From positions 1 to 64,000 of the forward strand of contig JHUT02000001.1 of assembly GCA_000690595.2 (NCBI GenBank): a DNA stretch of 64,000 bases, given 5' to 3'. Below are positions 8,907 to 17,902 of the stretch, piece by piece (the stretch's first letter is position 1; each line of letters opens with the position of its first letter). Source of the DNA: Natrinema mahii (lineage in GTDB: Archaea > Halobacteriota > Halobacteria > Halobacteriales > Natrialbaceae). The notes beneath the pieces were generated by a model, which saw only the letters and a list, made by a program, of their open reading frames with translations, was not told where the DNA came from and made no database searches. Both the position numbers and the translations under genes were made by a program.

Positions 8907-11849
8907 ATGAGTACTGAACAAGATCTTCAAGCACAACGTTCGCATCTCTATTGCCCGCACTTCCAGAACGTCGACGAAAAGACGCTCCGTCAGCTGTTCT
9001 CGAAGGTGGCAGCGGTTCGATCAGATAACCGTGATCTCTTCGATTTTACTCATCGGCCAATCAAAGTATTCCGATCGCCACAAGGTACACAAGCGGAAGA
9101 AGAGATCGTTAGCGAAGAAGCAGTCTACCGTGAGTTTTCCGATGAACGGGTTGGAAACTTCACTGTCGTAATTGAAGGTGAGGTCGGAACTGGGAAGTCA
9201 GAGCTTTGTGCTTATCTGGCACATCGGTTAAGAGACAACGACAGACCGATCCTTCACGTCGATAAGGACGACGACTTGATGACGTTACTTTCGGAGCGAA
9301 TCCCCGAATTCTACGAAGAACAATTCGGTGAGGAGCTCCCCGGAGCGTCGAATTTCAAGCAACTAAAGGACGACCTCGAGCAGAATGGTCGAGTCGTCGC
9401 AAACAATGCGACGTCTGGGGCCATCCTAAATCTGAGTGCTCATGGATATAATGTCCATGTTCAGGACAAGGAAGACGACATTCGAGACTTCGTCCAGGAA
9501 CAACTCTCTTTACTCGTCGAGAAGGGGGAATACGCTAAGGAGATCAAATTCGTTACCGAGCAGGCGTATCGACGAAACGACTTCCTCCAGATTTTCGAGG
9601 ATGACGTCGATAAGAGCGATGCAGTAGATGCGTTCAACAAGGAACTCTGGCGGGAAATTCGTGATCGATATCAGACCGCCTCGCTTGACGATGTTTTGGA
9701 GCGAGTCGGGCAGAAGTTCACCGATACGCGTCCGGTCATAATCTTCGAGGACTTCGCGATCACAGCGATGGAGGGCCAGCAGCTCCGAAATTACATGGAG
9801 CGTGACAAGCCAAGCGATAACTGGGATTTCGTTGTCGCTGGTACGCGCGACTCCACTCAGGTCCTTCACACGCGGACTGCTGAAGATCGGTTCGAATTCT
9901 ATCGCACGAACAGACAGAATTCGAACCAAGTTCTCTTCTTGGATGAAGATTCAGCGGTCGACTTCATCCGCCCGTATCTTGGTTATTTCAAATCCTTCGA
10001 CAATAGCGTTACCTACGACCGGAGTGGAGAAGGACTCGAGATAGAATTAGAACCAGCCCCAACCGATTCAATTTGTGATAGGTGTGGATTCTGTGACGAA
10101 TCTTTCCGTGACCTCTTCCCCTTCAACGAGCCGTTCCTTCAGCGAATGTACGCCGGACTTCGCGAAGACGAACAGTCGCCTCGAGAGTACGTAATGGCCG
10201 TATTTGATGTCCTTCGGGATTACTACGAAGGCTACATCAATGTGCCATCCGATGCTGATCGTCTATCCACTCTCACTAATCCTGTTGATCCAGATACAGC
10301 GATTTACGAACGTGCTGAATCTTTCGCAAAACTCGGACGATGGTATGGCGTCCCGACAAAGAACGGAATAGAAGTCGATAGCCGTTTTGTCGAAGTGTTC
10401 GGCTTTTCCGAGATTGTCGATGAAATCAATGAAGTGGAAAGAAATAGAGATTCAGTACTGATTCCAACAGATATCGGCAACAGCGGAACCGGAATACGTA
10501 CCGGAAGAAGTGGTACCAGGACTGAAGGAGGTTCCGGGGCCGGAAGTGGAACCGAAGGAGGGACTGAAACCGGAACTAGTTCCGAACCACCGTCGCGGTC
10601 GAAAGCCGAACGACTGATCGACGAGCATCAACCGAACGTTCAACCGTGGCAGAAAAATCCGACTGATTTCCCAGAGATCAGTCGCTATCTCCGAGTCGGG
10701 CTTCGGGACGCGATGGAGCGCCTGACGAACGGATTTGAATTATTTGAGGGTATGTCACTCCGGTATAATCTGAGTAGTCAGAAAGACCCGTTCGTCTTCG
10801 AAACTCTGCAACGAGCACCCGATGACGACCAAATAGTGATCGATCCCCAAGAGTTCCGGCTCTCTGACCTCAAAAAACTCCTCGAGTTCGGAATCTACCG
10901 TCAAGAAGACAAAGCGAAGGCAGATTACGATGATTTGCTTCGGGAGCTCGGCACCCAACTAACTGGCTACGCAAGGATCTGGCAGCAGAAGGTTATAAAC
11001 AAGAATCTTCGATCGGACAGTCGTTTCTTCAAAAAATCGGTTAGATATGAATTCGAAGACTTCGTCTTGGCTGGCTATGCGAACGTGGTCATGCTCGACT
11101 CTCCGTTCAAAGAGATGAGTGCCAAAACACTAGGTGAGCGCTTCTCTGATGGAAATTCATACGGATTAGACCCGACGCTCAGATCGGAGTTGAAGTCGGA
11201 ACTGTCCAAGGACCAGTACGAGGCCATTACGAGATTCCTTGATTACGGCGAGTGGTTCGAAGAGATGATTAGCGCATTCTTCGGAGCTAATGCCAATACG
11301 CTTGATCTCTCGAAAATCCGAACCCATCTCGATAAAAATTCACCGTACGAAGTACTCGAGGGACTCGGGCGGCAGTATATTCAGGACATTTCACCTCGTG
11401 TTCGGTTTGACACCGATAACAAAATCCGGGATATCGCCAACCAGACGTATGATCTACAGAACGCGCTTGAAGAGGTGCGCGACGAGTACCGAACGACGGT
11501 GGTTGAGACGTTTACCCAAGAACTGTCTGATGTCTCTGTTTCGGAAATTGAGGCAGGCGTCAAGACCCTTCGTACCTACGATAGCGCCGATTCAGAAATG
11601 ATCGAGTCACTTAGCAAGTTTATCGAACTCGACCAATCGGAAATCAATGATGCGGTTTCTGCTGCTGAGAGGGCAACTGATCTGTCTGAAGGCGACCCTA
11701 GCGAAAAGTTACAGGGAACGCTCATCAGTATGAAACTCGCGTCCTCTAATATCTACGGTCGATACTCAGATGTTACGATCGTCGGAGGAGGATCGGCATC
11801 AGAATTTGCTGAACACTTCCAATCCGTTGGGGAGCATTATGTCAACTGA
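8907..11849 (+). CDS. Large P-loop ATPase, DpdH-like
   Basis: A 980-residue cytosolic ATPase. A leader with the pattern FTHRPIKVFRS (about residues 47-57) precedes Walker A GEVGTGKSE (91-99); Walker B is VIIFED (277-282) and a sensor-like stretch VAGTRDST follows near 313. The arrangement of a His-Pro-x-x-x-x-Arg-Ser element before the P-loop recalls bacterial DpdH as I remember it. A CDRCGFCDESF zinc-type pair is near residue 392. A Gly/Ser/Thr-rich low-complexity linker (about 520-566) separates the ATPase half from a helical C-terminal half. One base separates it from the preceding stop, and its end overlaps the next gene by 11 bases. By family analogy it powers the restriction arm of a Dpd system; BREX-type large ATPases (BrxC/PglY) are the closest alternative. 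Confidence 0.6.
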   Translation: MSTEQDLQAQRSHLYCPHFQNVDEKTLRQLFSKVAAVRSDNRDLFDFTHRPIKVFRSPQGTQAEEEIVSEEAVYREFSDERVGNFTVVIEGEVGTGKSELCAYLAHRLRDNDRPILHVDKDDDLMTLLSERIPEFYEEQFGEELPGASNFKQLKDDLEQNGRVVANNATSGAILNLSAHGYNVHVQDKEDDIRDFVQEQLSLLVEKGEYAKEIKFVTEQAYRRNDFLQIFEDDVDKSDAVDAFNKELWREIRDRYQTASLDDVLERVGQKFTDTRPVIIFEDFAITAMEGQQLRNYMERDKPSDNWDFVVAGTRDSTQVLHTRTAEDRFEFYRTNRQNSNQVLFLDEDSAVDFIRPYLGYFKSFDNSVTYDRSGEGLEIELEPAPTDSICDRCGFCDESFRDLFPFNEPFLQRMYAGLREDEQSPREYVMAVFDVLRDYYEGYINVPSDADRLSTLTNPVDPDTAIYERAESFAKLGRWYGVPTKNGIEVDSRFVEVFGFSEIVDEINEVERNRDSVLIPTDIGNSGTGIRTGRSGTRTEGGSGAGSGTEGGTETGTSSEPPSRSKAERLIDEHQPNVQPWQKNPTDFPEISRYLRVGLRDAMERLTNGFELFEGMSLRYNLSSQKDPFVFETLQRAPDDDQIVIDPQEFRLSDLKKLLEFGIYRQEDKAKADYDDLLRELGTQLTGYARIWQQKVINKNLRSDSRFFKKSVRYEFEDFVLAGYANVVMLDSPFKEMSAKTLGERFSDGNSYGLDPTLRSELKSELSKDQYEAITRFLDYGEWFEEMISAFFGANANTLDLSKIRTHLDKNSPYEVLEGLGRQYIQDISPRVRFDTDNKIRDIANQTYDLQNALEEVRDEYRTTVVETFTQELSDVSVSEIEAGVKTLRTYDSADSEMIESLSKFIELDQSEINDAVSAAERATDLSEGDPSEKLQGTLISMKLASSNIYGRYSDVTIVGGGSASEFAEHFQSVGEHYVN

Positions 11850-12519
11850 TACAAAGTCGCTCGAGGATCGATTGAATAGCGTTATTGAGGAACACCGCCG
11901 CCGCCATCTTTCCGATGAACTCGATGAGATTGCCGTGACGATGGAGGAGACTATTCTCCAACGGGTCCTCGCAAAAGCGTTCTTCGACGAGGACATCGAG
12001 TTCGAGTCGGAAACAAAGGAACAGGTGCAAGAAGTACTAACGCTACTCGAGCAGAACAGATACGAAGAAATTGAAGAACGGTTAGATGACCTTCGAAAAG
12101 ACGTCGAGACCGCAGAGACAACAGTAGAGAATCGCATTCAGGAACTTCGGCTTAAACATAACTCGACTGTTGCTGCCATGCGCCGTCTGAATAACCGAGT
12201 TGACCGAGTTAGCGGAATGCGACTTCAGGCTCTTGAAGGTCTTCTCGGGGACTGGCGCTGGAAGGAACACGTCTATCTCAACGATGATGCCGATCTTGAC
12301 GAGCTCAAAGAGAACGCCCGACAGTACGGAAATGAGATGCGAACGGCGTTCGATGAGCTCCAAGAAGAGATGTTCGGTGCTTACCCCGAAGAGATTAGGG
12401 ACCTTATTCATCGGATGATCGACGATGAACGATTATCTTACGACGATCTCACCGATAATCAACGAAAGCTCCTTGCAGAGTCAGATGTTGGTGAGTACAT
12501 CGAACTCACTTTATCCTAA
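11839..12519 (+). CDS. Coiled-coil protein, DpdI-like by position
   Basis: A 226-residue, strongly charged helical protein that starts (ATG 11839) inside the end of the ATPase gene. Residues about 40-120 have heptad-like Leu/Ile/Val spacing (FVxxEx, EEIEERLDDLRKDVETAE), a long coiled coil, and the tail has further amphipathic helices (IRDLIHRMIDDERLSYDDL). There are no catalytic or metal-binding motifs. It lies between the DpdH-like ATPase and the second giant helicase, where bacterial clusters carry dpdI. It could be a structural bridge between the ATPase and helicase (inference). The overlap implies coupled translation in a fixed ratio with the ATPase. Confidence 0.5.
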   Translation: MSTDTKSLEDRLNSVIEEHRRRHLSDELDEIAVTMEETILQRVLAKAFFDEDIEFESETKEQVQEVLTLLEQNRYEEIEERLDDLRKDVETAETTVENRIQELRLKHNSTVAAMRRLNNRVDRVSGMRLQALEGLLGDWRWKEHVYLNDDADLDELKENARQYGNEMRTAFDELQEEMFGAYPEEIRDLIHRMIDDERLSYDDLTDNQRKLLAESDVGEYIELTLS

Positions 12520-12527
12520 TCAAGGGA

Positions 12528-12541
12528 GAATCTGTAGATTC
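12528..12541 (+). other. Short hairpin in the operon's only sizeable gap
   Basis: The 85-base gap 12520-12604 is the longest break in the operon after 2404. It holds the perfect inverted repeat GAATCT-GT-AGATTC (12528-12541), and AGAATCT recurs at 12550-12556. It may be an attenuator, an mRNA processing site or an operator for an internal promoter of the helicase gene. No convincing TATA box is visible. Confidence 0.35.
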
Positions 12542-12604
12542 GTTTAGCAGAATCTTGAAGGAGTATCCAAGTAATCACCGTAACACGCCTATCACGTTCC
12601 TTCC

Positions 12605-15600
12605 ATGCAATTCATAGATCGACACACCAATTCTTCGCGATTAGACGACGACATACGTCAACTCATCGAAGGAATCCTCTATAACCGCCGGATCTTCGAC
12701 GCTGAACAGGATGACCCCCCATTTGTCACAGAAGCAGTAAAGTATCGACGTGAACGTCAGGACCGCCGACAGACGAGTGAATATACCGGATCAGATCCAT
12801 TCGTAAATGATATCCTCAAGCTGTTTGACTTCGAAGAGCCATTGGATTTCCAAGTCGAGAGCTGGCAGACGGTAGACGAATTGGATCACGACCGTCTCAA
12901 GTCAAACGAGAGCAAAGCAGCCATCTTTTCCGCTCCGACCGGGTTTGGGAAGACAGAAGCATTTTTAGGACCTCTCTATCAACTTCTCCGAGAAGAGCGT
13001 CAAGAGTCGACAGCGATCGTCTATCCGAGCCGGGCTTTGCTTCAAGACCAATTAGGCCGTATCCTCAAACACATTCACGAAATCGAGTCTCAATTCAATG
13101 AACAGCTTTCTGTCGGGATATACGTCGGCGGAATGCCGTATGAGATAAGCGACGTCGAAACCGATACAACCTTCTTCGAAACGAAAGGTGGCCATCCCAG
13201 ATTCAAGCTCGCTAACTGCTGGTGTGGTGAAGAAGGCTCACCAAATGCATTCGAGTTTCACGGGTCGTCGAGGGGATATACGCTGAAGTGTGAGAACAAC
13301 GATAACCACTCCTTCACTGACCGCGATATTCTCCTTTCGCGCCAGGATATGGTGTTCAACAATCAGCCGGATATTCTCCTTACGACGCTCGAATCTCTCG
13401 AAGGGTTTGCGTTGAAGCCTCACTATCCCCTGATCGACAATATCGAGACGATTGTCCTGGATGAAGTTCATTTGAATACTCAGATGCGAGGAGCACATGC
13501 AGCCAACATCATTCGAAATATAAATGAAATAACTGATCACCCGATTCTGTGGCTCGGTTCCAGTGCTACGATCGATAGTGCCGAACAGTTCGGCAAGCAA
13601 CTCTTCGGAGTCTCGAGTAACAACATTCGAACAGTAGAACCAAGGGAATCGGATTTCGACGACGATCACGAGGATTACGAGCACTACTATTTCATGCTGG
13701 CGTCGGAAGACGGTCCGGGTGCTTCCTCGATGTCAATCCAGCAGCACCTACTCTTCGGACATAGCCTTCTCGAGCAGTCATCCGGCGAACGAGGGAAAAT
13801 GCTTGCATTCATCGACAGCATCTCCCAAGTGAATCAGAAATACACACAGCTCGTTGACGCCGATCACAATCGAGAACTGTGGCGATACCATCTCGGCTCC
13901 GACGATGTCGAAGACTGGACTCAGGTCGCACGAGAGATGGATCACAACTTCCTCGATGAGCATCTCGAGTTTATGCCGGTGTACTCCGACCGAGGATTTG
14001 ACTCAGCCGAAGTCGCTAATAGTGACGTGTTGCTTTCCACGTCATTTCTGGAGGTCGGCATCGACGTTGGGGAAATCAAGACGATTACTCAGTATCGAAC
14101 ACCATGGGATCTCTCCTCGTTCCAGCAGCGAGCAGGGCGCGCTGCCCGGAAAGAAGGGATGGATGCACACATCGCTGTCATGCTTTCTGGACTTACCAGC
14201 GATGCAAATATGTTCTATCGGGCGGATCGATTCCTGGATTCCGATATTCGCACCCCACTGAAAACCGACAACGAAGTCGTTGAGTGGATTCATAGTCGAT
14301 TTCGAGATTATTACGAGACTGCGAGTGACATCAGTAGCCGAAACCTCCGACTTCAGAACCCACACGAGCTCTTCCTGGAGGAGTATCTCGATAACCAGCT
14401 CGACTACACCAAGTACCGGCAGCTAATACTTTCACCAGATGACTTCTTCGATGAAGAGTTCGATATTAACGTATCACCTGAGGCCCTACTTTCTGAGGAG
14501 CTCGTAAACGAAACGAGAGAGAGTCTTGAGGAATACCACGCTAACTTGCAAGAAGAGTTCGACGAGATTGAGTCGTTCTTCGGTTTAGACGATGGCAATG
14601 TCGTACGTGGTGAAGACGCGGTTGACACCTACGTGCATAAGGTCCAAGAGCGAGTGCTAAAATTGATTAACGCTCTGTCCGGTCAGGTAGCGGGCTACAA
14701 GAACGAACTCGATTTGCTCGGCGAATCTACACAGACCACTGAAATCAAAGAACTGGAATCCGAACTAGAAACGCTTCGTGAGAGTGCATCTCGGATTCCG
14801 GATGGTAAAACGCAGACTAAGGTTCAACACTTCGAGACACTATTGGGAGATCTCTTCGGCCTGAGTGGTGATCTAATCAAGCTTCAGAGCAGAGTAAATC
14901 GAACGAGTGAAGAGCCGATACCACAGGTTCGAACTGATCGTCTTAATGAGGTACAGGAGGCAGTCACGCGACTCAATAATCTGAGTGATGACGATCGAAT
15001 CAAGGAGTACTACCGAACGCAGAAACGCATCTACTACCTCAAAGAGGCACTCGACGAACTTGAGCAGTACGTGGGTTTTAGAACGCCATACCTCAGTTTG
15101 TATGCGATCAAGAATCTTCTCCGCGGTGCATACTATCTGGATCGATGTCTCAGAACTGACGACCGAAATCTGGGTGAAATCTGGTACGTTCCACCCAATT
15201 ACTACGGTGACTCGGGACGATTCTTCCGCGTCTTAGACCCGGGGAGTCAAGGAGGATCTGATGAGTCGATAGACAAGCTCGTCAGTACATATACGCCGTA
15301 CCGCTCGGAATATCAGTCGGAAACGAACGAGATGCGGGCCTTCCTTCCGCATACACAAGTGACTGAGGACGGCGTGGAGTTTGATTTCTCAGAATACGTG
15401 AGTGGTGAAGTCCGTGATGGTGTCTTCGTACCAGATTCGATCGAACTGTCCTCTGTGACGGATCTCAGTGGAGATGCTGCACTCAACATCGTCCGATACT
15501 GTCCAGAGTGCTACCAGATAATCTCGGATCTAGACAACTGTCTTCGACACGGCAAGAGCGCATTAGGGAAAATTCACTCCGATCCCCAAGTGAGTACGCA

Positions 15601-16681
15601 AATCACCGACCGTGATGAGGTCGAAACGACAGGTACGATCTCATTAGCGGACGTCACCTCGGAAGTTACCCTCGAAGGCGTCACACTCGATATCCGACCG
15701 GCTAGCGACTGGGGCGGAGAGATAAACTTCGATGGCAGCGATCCGTTCGAAGTCGAGATTGAGAGCCCGGACGAGAAGCTTGGCTTCCAACTCGATACGC
15801 GTGGTCTCGTTTTCGATATGGATTCGTATCTCCAGAAGATCAAACAAGACGAAGTCCGTAAAGTTGCCGAGCAGTACACCGACTTCGATGACGCCGACTA
15901 CGAGTACGTCGCTTACCACACGGCTGCTCACTTCTTCCTTCAGCTTGTTTCAGACATCAGTGCCGTCAACACGACAATGTTGTTCTATGGATTCAATCCG
16001 GAGACAGGCGAGGTTTACGTTTTTGAGCGTACGGAAGGAGGTCAAGGAATCGTCGATTTGGTCTATAACGAACTCTCTAGAGATCCGGGGACCGCCCTCG
16101 AGGCGATCAATCGAATCGCGTACAATCCCCAGGTCATCAACGAGCGGCTTTGGGCTCAAGAAGACTTCATCGATCAGTTACCGACTGATCCGGAAGAAGA
16201 GGCTGCTATTGAGTCGGTCGTCGATAAATTCTTGGAAAACCCGTTCGATTCCGTTTTAGAGCGAGTCGTTCAGGAGGTACTCTCTAGCGTCGACAAAGCT
16301 ACCCAGTTCGCGAAAGACGAGAATCTCGATATCGGAGAGACATATCGGGTCAAACACGTAATCGCTCAGGAGCAGCTCGACGGAAATGATGAATTCCCAG
16401 AAGAGGCAGTCACAGCGTTAAATCTTGGCCTCTCCGAGATTGATCGAACCAAGACTGTGTTTTACTCACCTGATATCGACGGTTGTGTCGAGAATCTGCA
16501 TCTCAGCGAGTGTATCGCAGCGACTGACCAGAGTGATTCGCTAAGCTACATTCTTCTCGAAGAACTCCGAGACCATCTTATCCGTAGTGTCCCTACGAGC
16601 GAAACAAGCAAAGAGATGTTCAAACGTAACTCTCCCCCAGCAGGTGAATTCGATGGTACAAGCATATTCCTTGACTTCTGA
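12605..16681 (+). CDS. Giant SF2 helicase, DpdJ-like
   Basis: A 1358-residue helicase, close to the length of bacterial DpdJ. Walker A is SAPTGFGKTEAF (about residue 112), motif II is the variant DEVH in IVLDEVHLN (about 283), motif III is GSSATIDSA (about 319), motif V is TSFLEVGIDVG (about 478) and motif VI is FQQRAGRAARKEG (about 504). A long coiled coil covers about 640-760 and a CPECYQII cysteine pair lies near 965. The C-terminal part has AHFFLQL (about 1107) and ERTEGGQGIVDLVY (about 1142), the DUF1998-like signature with its Gly-rich turn, and ends with paired cysteines near 1294-1302. It is a DNA translocase or helicase of the restriction module. The 3' end overlaps the PLD gene by 29 bases. 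Confidence 0.72.
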   Translation: MQFIDRHTNSSRLDDDIRQLIEGILYNRRIFDAEQDDPPFVTEAVKYRRERQDRRQTSEYTGSDPFVNDILKLFDFEEPLDFQVESWQTVDELDHDRLKSNESKAAIFSAPTGFGKTEAFLGPLYQLLREERQESTAIVYPSRALLQDQLGRILKHIHEIESQFNEQLSVGIYVGGMPYEISDVETDTTFFETKGGHPRFKLANCWCGEEGSPNAFEFHGSSRGYTLKCENNDNHSFTDRDILLSRQDMVFNNQPDILLTTLESLEGFALKPHYPLIDNIETIVLDEVHLNTQMRGAHAANIIRNINEITDHPILWLGSSATIDSAEQFGKQLFGVSSNNIRTVEPRESDFDDDHEDYEHYYFMLASEDGPGASSMSIQQHLLFGHSLLEQSSGERGKMLAFIDSISQVNQKYTQLVDADHNRELWRYHLGSDDVEDWTQVAREMDHNFLDEHLEFMPVYSDRGFDSAEVANSDVLLSTSFLEVGIDVGEIKTITQYRTPWDLSSFQQRAGRAARKEGMDAHIAVMLSGLTSDANMFYRADRFLDSDIRTPLKTDNEVVEWIHSRFRDYYETASDISSRNLRLQNPHELFLEEYLDNQLDYTKYRQLILSPDDFFDEEFDINVSPEALLSEELVNETRESLEEYHANLQEEFDEIESFFGLDDGNVVRGEDAVDTYVHKVQERVLKLINALSGQVAGYKNELDLLGESTQTTEIKELESELETLRESASRIPDGKTQTKVQHFETLLGDLFGLSGDLIKLQSRVNRTSEEPIPQVRTDRLNEVQEAVTRLNNLSDDDRIKEYYRTQKRIYYLKEALDELEQYVGFRTPYLSLYAIKNLLRGAYYLDRCLRTDDRNLGEIWYVPPNYYGDSGRFFRVLDPGSQGGSDESIDKLVSTYTPYRSEYQSETNEMRAFLPHTQVTEDGVEFDFSEYVSGEVRDGVFVPDSIELSSVTDLSGDAALNIVRYCPECYQIISDLDNCLRHGKSALGKIHSDPQVSTQITDRDEVETTGTISLADVTSEVTLEGVTLDIRPASDWGGEINFDGSDPFEVEIESPDEKLGFQLDTRGLVFDMDSYLQKIKQDEVRKVAEQYTDFDDADYEYVAYHTAAHFFLQLVSDISAVNTTMLFYGFNPETGEVYVFERTEGGQGIVDLVYNELSRDPGTALEAINRIAYNPQVINERLWAQEDFIDQLPTDPEEEAAIESVVDKFLENPFDSVLERVVQEVLSSVDKATQFAKDENLDIGETYRVKHVIAQEQLDGNDEFPEEAVTALNLGLSEIDRTKTVFYSPDIDGCVENLHLSECIAATDQSDSLSYILLEELRDHLIRSVPTSETSKEMFKRNSPPAGEFDGTSIFLDF

Positions 16682-17102
16682 AAGCCTCTCGTACTTTATC
16701 GGGTTCTCGCTACTACACAGTGACCGTGTCGTCATTGTCTCGCCGTGGTTGAGCGACGTCACGCTCCGACTTCCGGTCAATGACCGTTTCGAAGGTCGCG
16801 AAGTTCGGCTTCTACAGGCACTGGAAGAATTTTCAGATAAAGAGATCCATATTCTCGTCTGTGAGGGTGAAAATCATAACGAGTATATCAAGAATCGGCT
16901 TCCAGACCACGTTCACCTACAGGAAATTGACGATCTTCACGCAAAGGCCGTTGTTTGTGATGAATTCGTCTACATGGGGTCAGCAAATATCACTCACGGC
17001 GGTTTGACTTTGAATCGTGAATTATGTGAGGTGCTCGAGAACGAATACAACTCCGCTGGAGAATACGTGCGAAGAAAGCTTGACTTGGAGGTCAATCTAT
17101 AA
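16653..17102 (+). CDS. Phospholipase D-like nuclease, DpdK-like
   Basis: A 149-residue protein with one HKD motif: HAKAVVCDEFVYMGSANITHG (H-x-K near residue 95, then the usual G-S-x-N). One HKD per chain means it should work as a dimer, like other small PLD nucleases. Upstream segments VVIVSPWLSDV and EIHILVC are the beta-strands normal for the fold. Small PLD proteins close both bacterial dpd operons (DpdK) and DISARM operons (DrmC). The start at 16653 (ATG) lies inside the helicase gene; longer frames from 16587 have no better signal. It is the last gene of the operon and probably the DNA-cleaving effector (inference). Confidence 0.75.
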   Translation: MVQAYSLTSESLSYFIGFSLLHSDRVVIVSPWLSDVTLRLPVNDRFEGREVRLLQALEEFSDKEIHILVCEGENHNEYIKNRLPDHVHLQEIDDLHAKAVVCDEFVYMGSANITHGGLTLNRELCEVLENEYNSAGEYVRRKLDLEVNL

Positions 17103-17148
17103 CCGGATTGTTCGAGACGCATTCAGCAACTTCCAGCTCGACGATCTA

Positions 17149-17895
17149 TTACCACTCATCAACTGAAGTTTGATTTACTGGGGTAGAATTGATTTGGTAC
17201 TCCGTGAGCTGTTTCCACCCCAAACCTTGTTTCCGTAACAAGCGTTTCACCTTATTACCGACCTCAGGTGCAACGAGAATACCTCGTACTGACGCGTCGT
17301 CGGACTTTCGAAAATAGGAAACGTATCGGTGGAGTTGATCGACGTGAGAGTACTGAGCTACAGGCTGCTTGATTTCGAGGATTACGTTGTTACCATCTGT
17401 ATCTGCCCCGTAGAAGTCAATCCGACCGTGGGGCGTCCAACGTTCGTGTTCGATAATACGGAGTCCTTCTTCGATCTCTTCGGGATTCGACTGAATGAAC
17501 TCGTGCATCTGGTTTTCGGTCTGGTTCTCTTGTAGAATCGCCTCATCCGTGGCACTGCTTCGTACTGCAAGTGAGGCATCAGTGATATCGACTCGAATTT
17601 GCTCACTCTGGCCTTTTGCCGCATATATCCGAAGAAAATCGTCGATGAGGACTGTTTCGAGCGAACTCCCTATACCTTGTCGGGCTACCGCACGAGCACC
17701 AGTTGGCCGATGAACTGTTACTGCTCCGTCTTTTTTACAGATGATTAGACGCTCTCCTTCGCCGATCTTCCCCTCTCTGGCACCAGTATATTCAACTCTG
17801 CACGTCGCAAAAATCGTCACCAGATCTCCTTCAGCGTGAGCTCTAGAAACAAAATCAGTGAGTTCCCCCAGGCTAGGTGACTGAATGGATCTCAT
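17149..17895 (-). CDS. nucS: NucS/EndoMS endonuclease
   Basis: A 248-residue protein with the NucS layout: an N-terminal beta-rich DNA-binding half (EGDLVTIFATCRVEYTGARE) and a C-terminal PD-(D/E)XK nuclease. The catalytic residues are Asp160 in RIDFYGAD, Glu174 and Lys176 in LEIKQP, followed by QLHRYV. With the ATG at 17895 these numbers match those I recall for Pyrococcus NucS, which supports this start over the ATG at 17934. NucS cuts both strands at mismatches and at branched or single-stranded DNA. Here it overlaps a cluster for DNA base modification, follows the Nmad-like gene by 7 bases and converges with the PLD gene. Its role may be repair of, or attack on, altered DNA (inference). 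Confidence 0.82.
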   Translation of the reverse strand: MRSIQSPSLGELTDFVSRAHAEGDLVTIFATCRVEYTGAREGKIGEGERLIICKKDGAVTVHRPTGARAVARQGIGSSLETVLIDDFLRIYAAKGQSEQIRVDITDASLAVRSSATDEAILQENQTENQMHEFIQSNPEEIEEGLRIIEHERWTPHGRIDFYGADTDGNNVILEIKQPVAQYSHVDQLHRYVSYFRKSDDASVRGILVAPEVGNKVKRLLRKQGLGWKQLTEYQINSTPVNQTSVDEW

Positions 17896-17902
17896 CACTC
17901 GA

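Noticed and set aside
741-17102. DISARM as the best name for the operon
   Set aside because: A PLD protein and DUF1998-type helicases fit DISARM in part, but there is no DNA methyltransferase, and two TGT paralogues with a modification block lie next to it. Dpd explains more.
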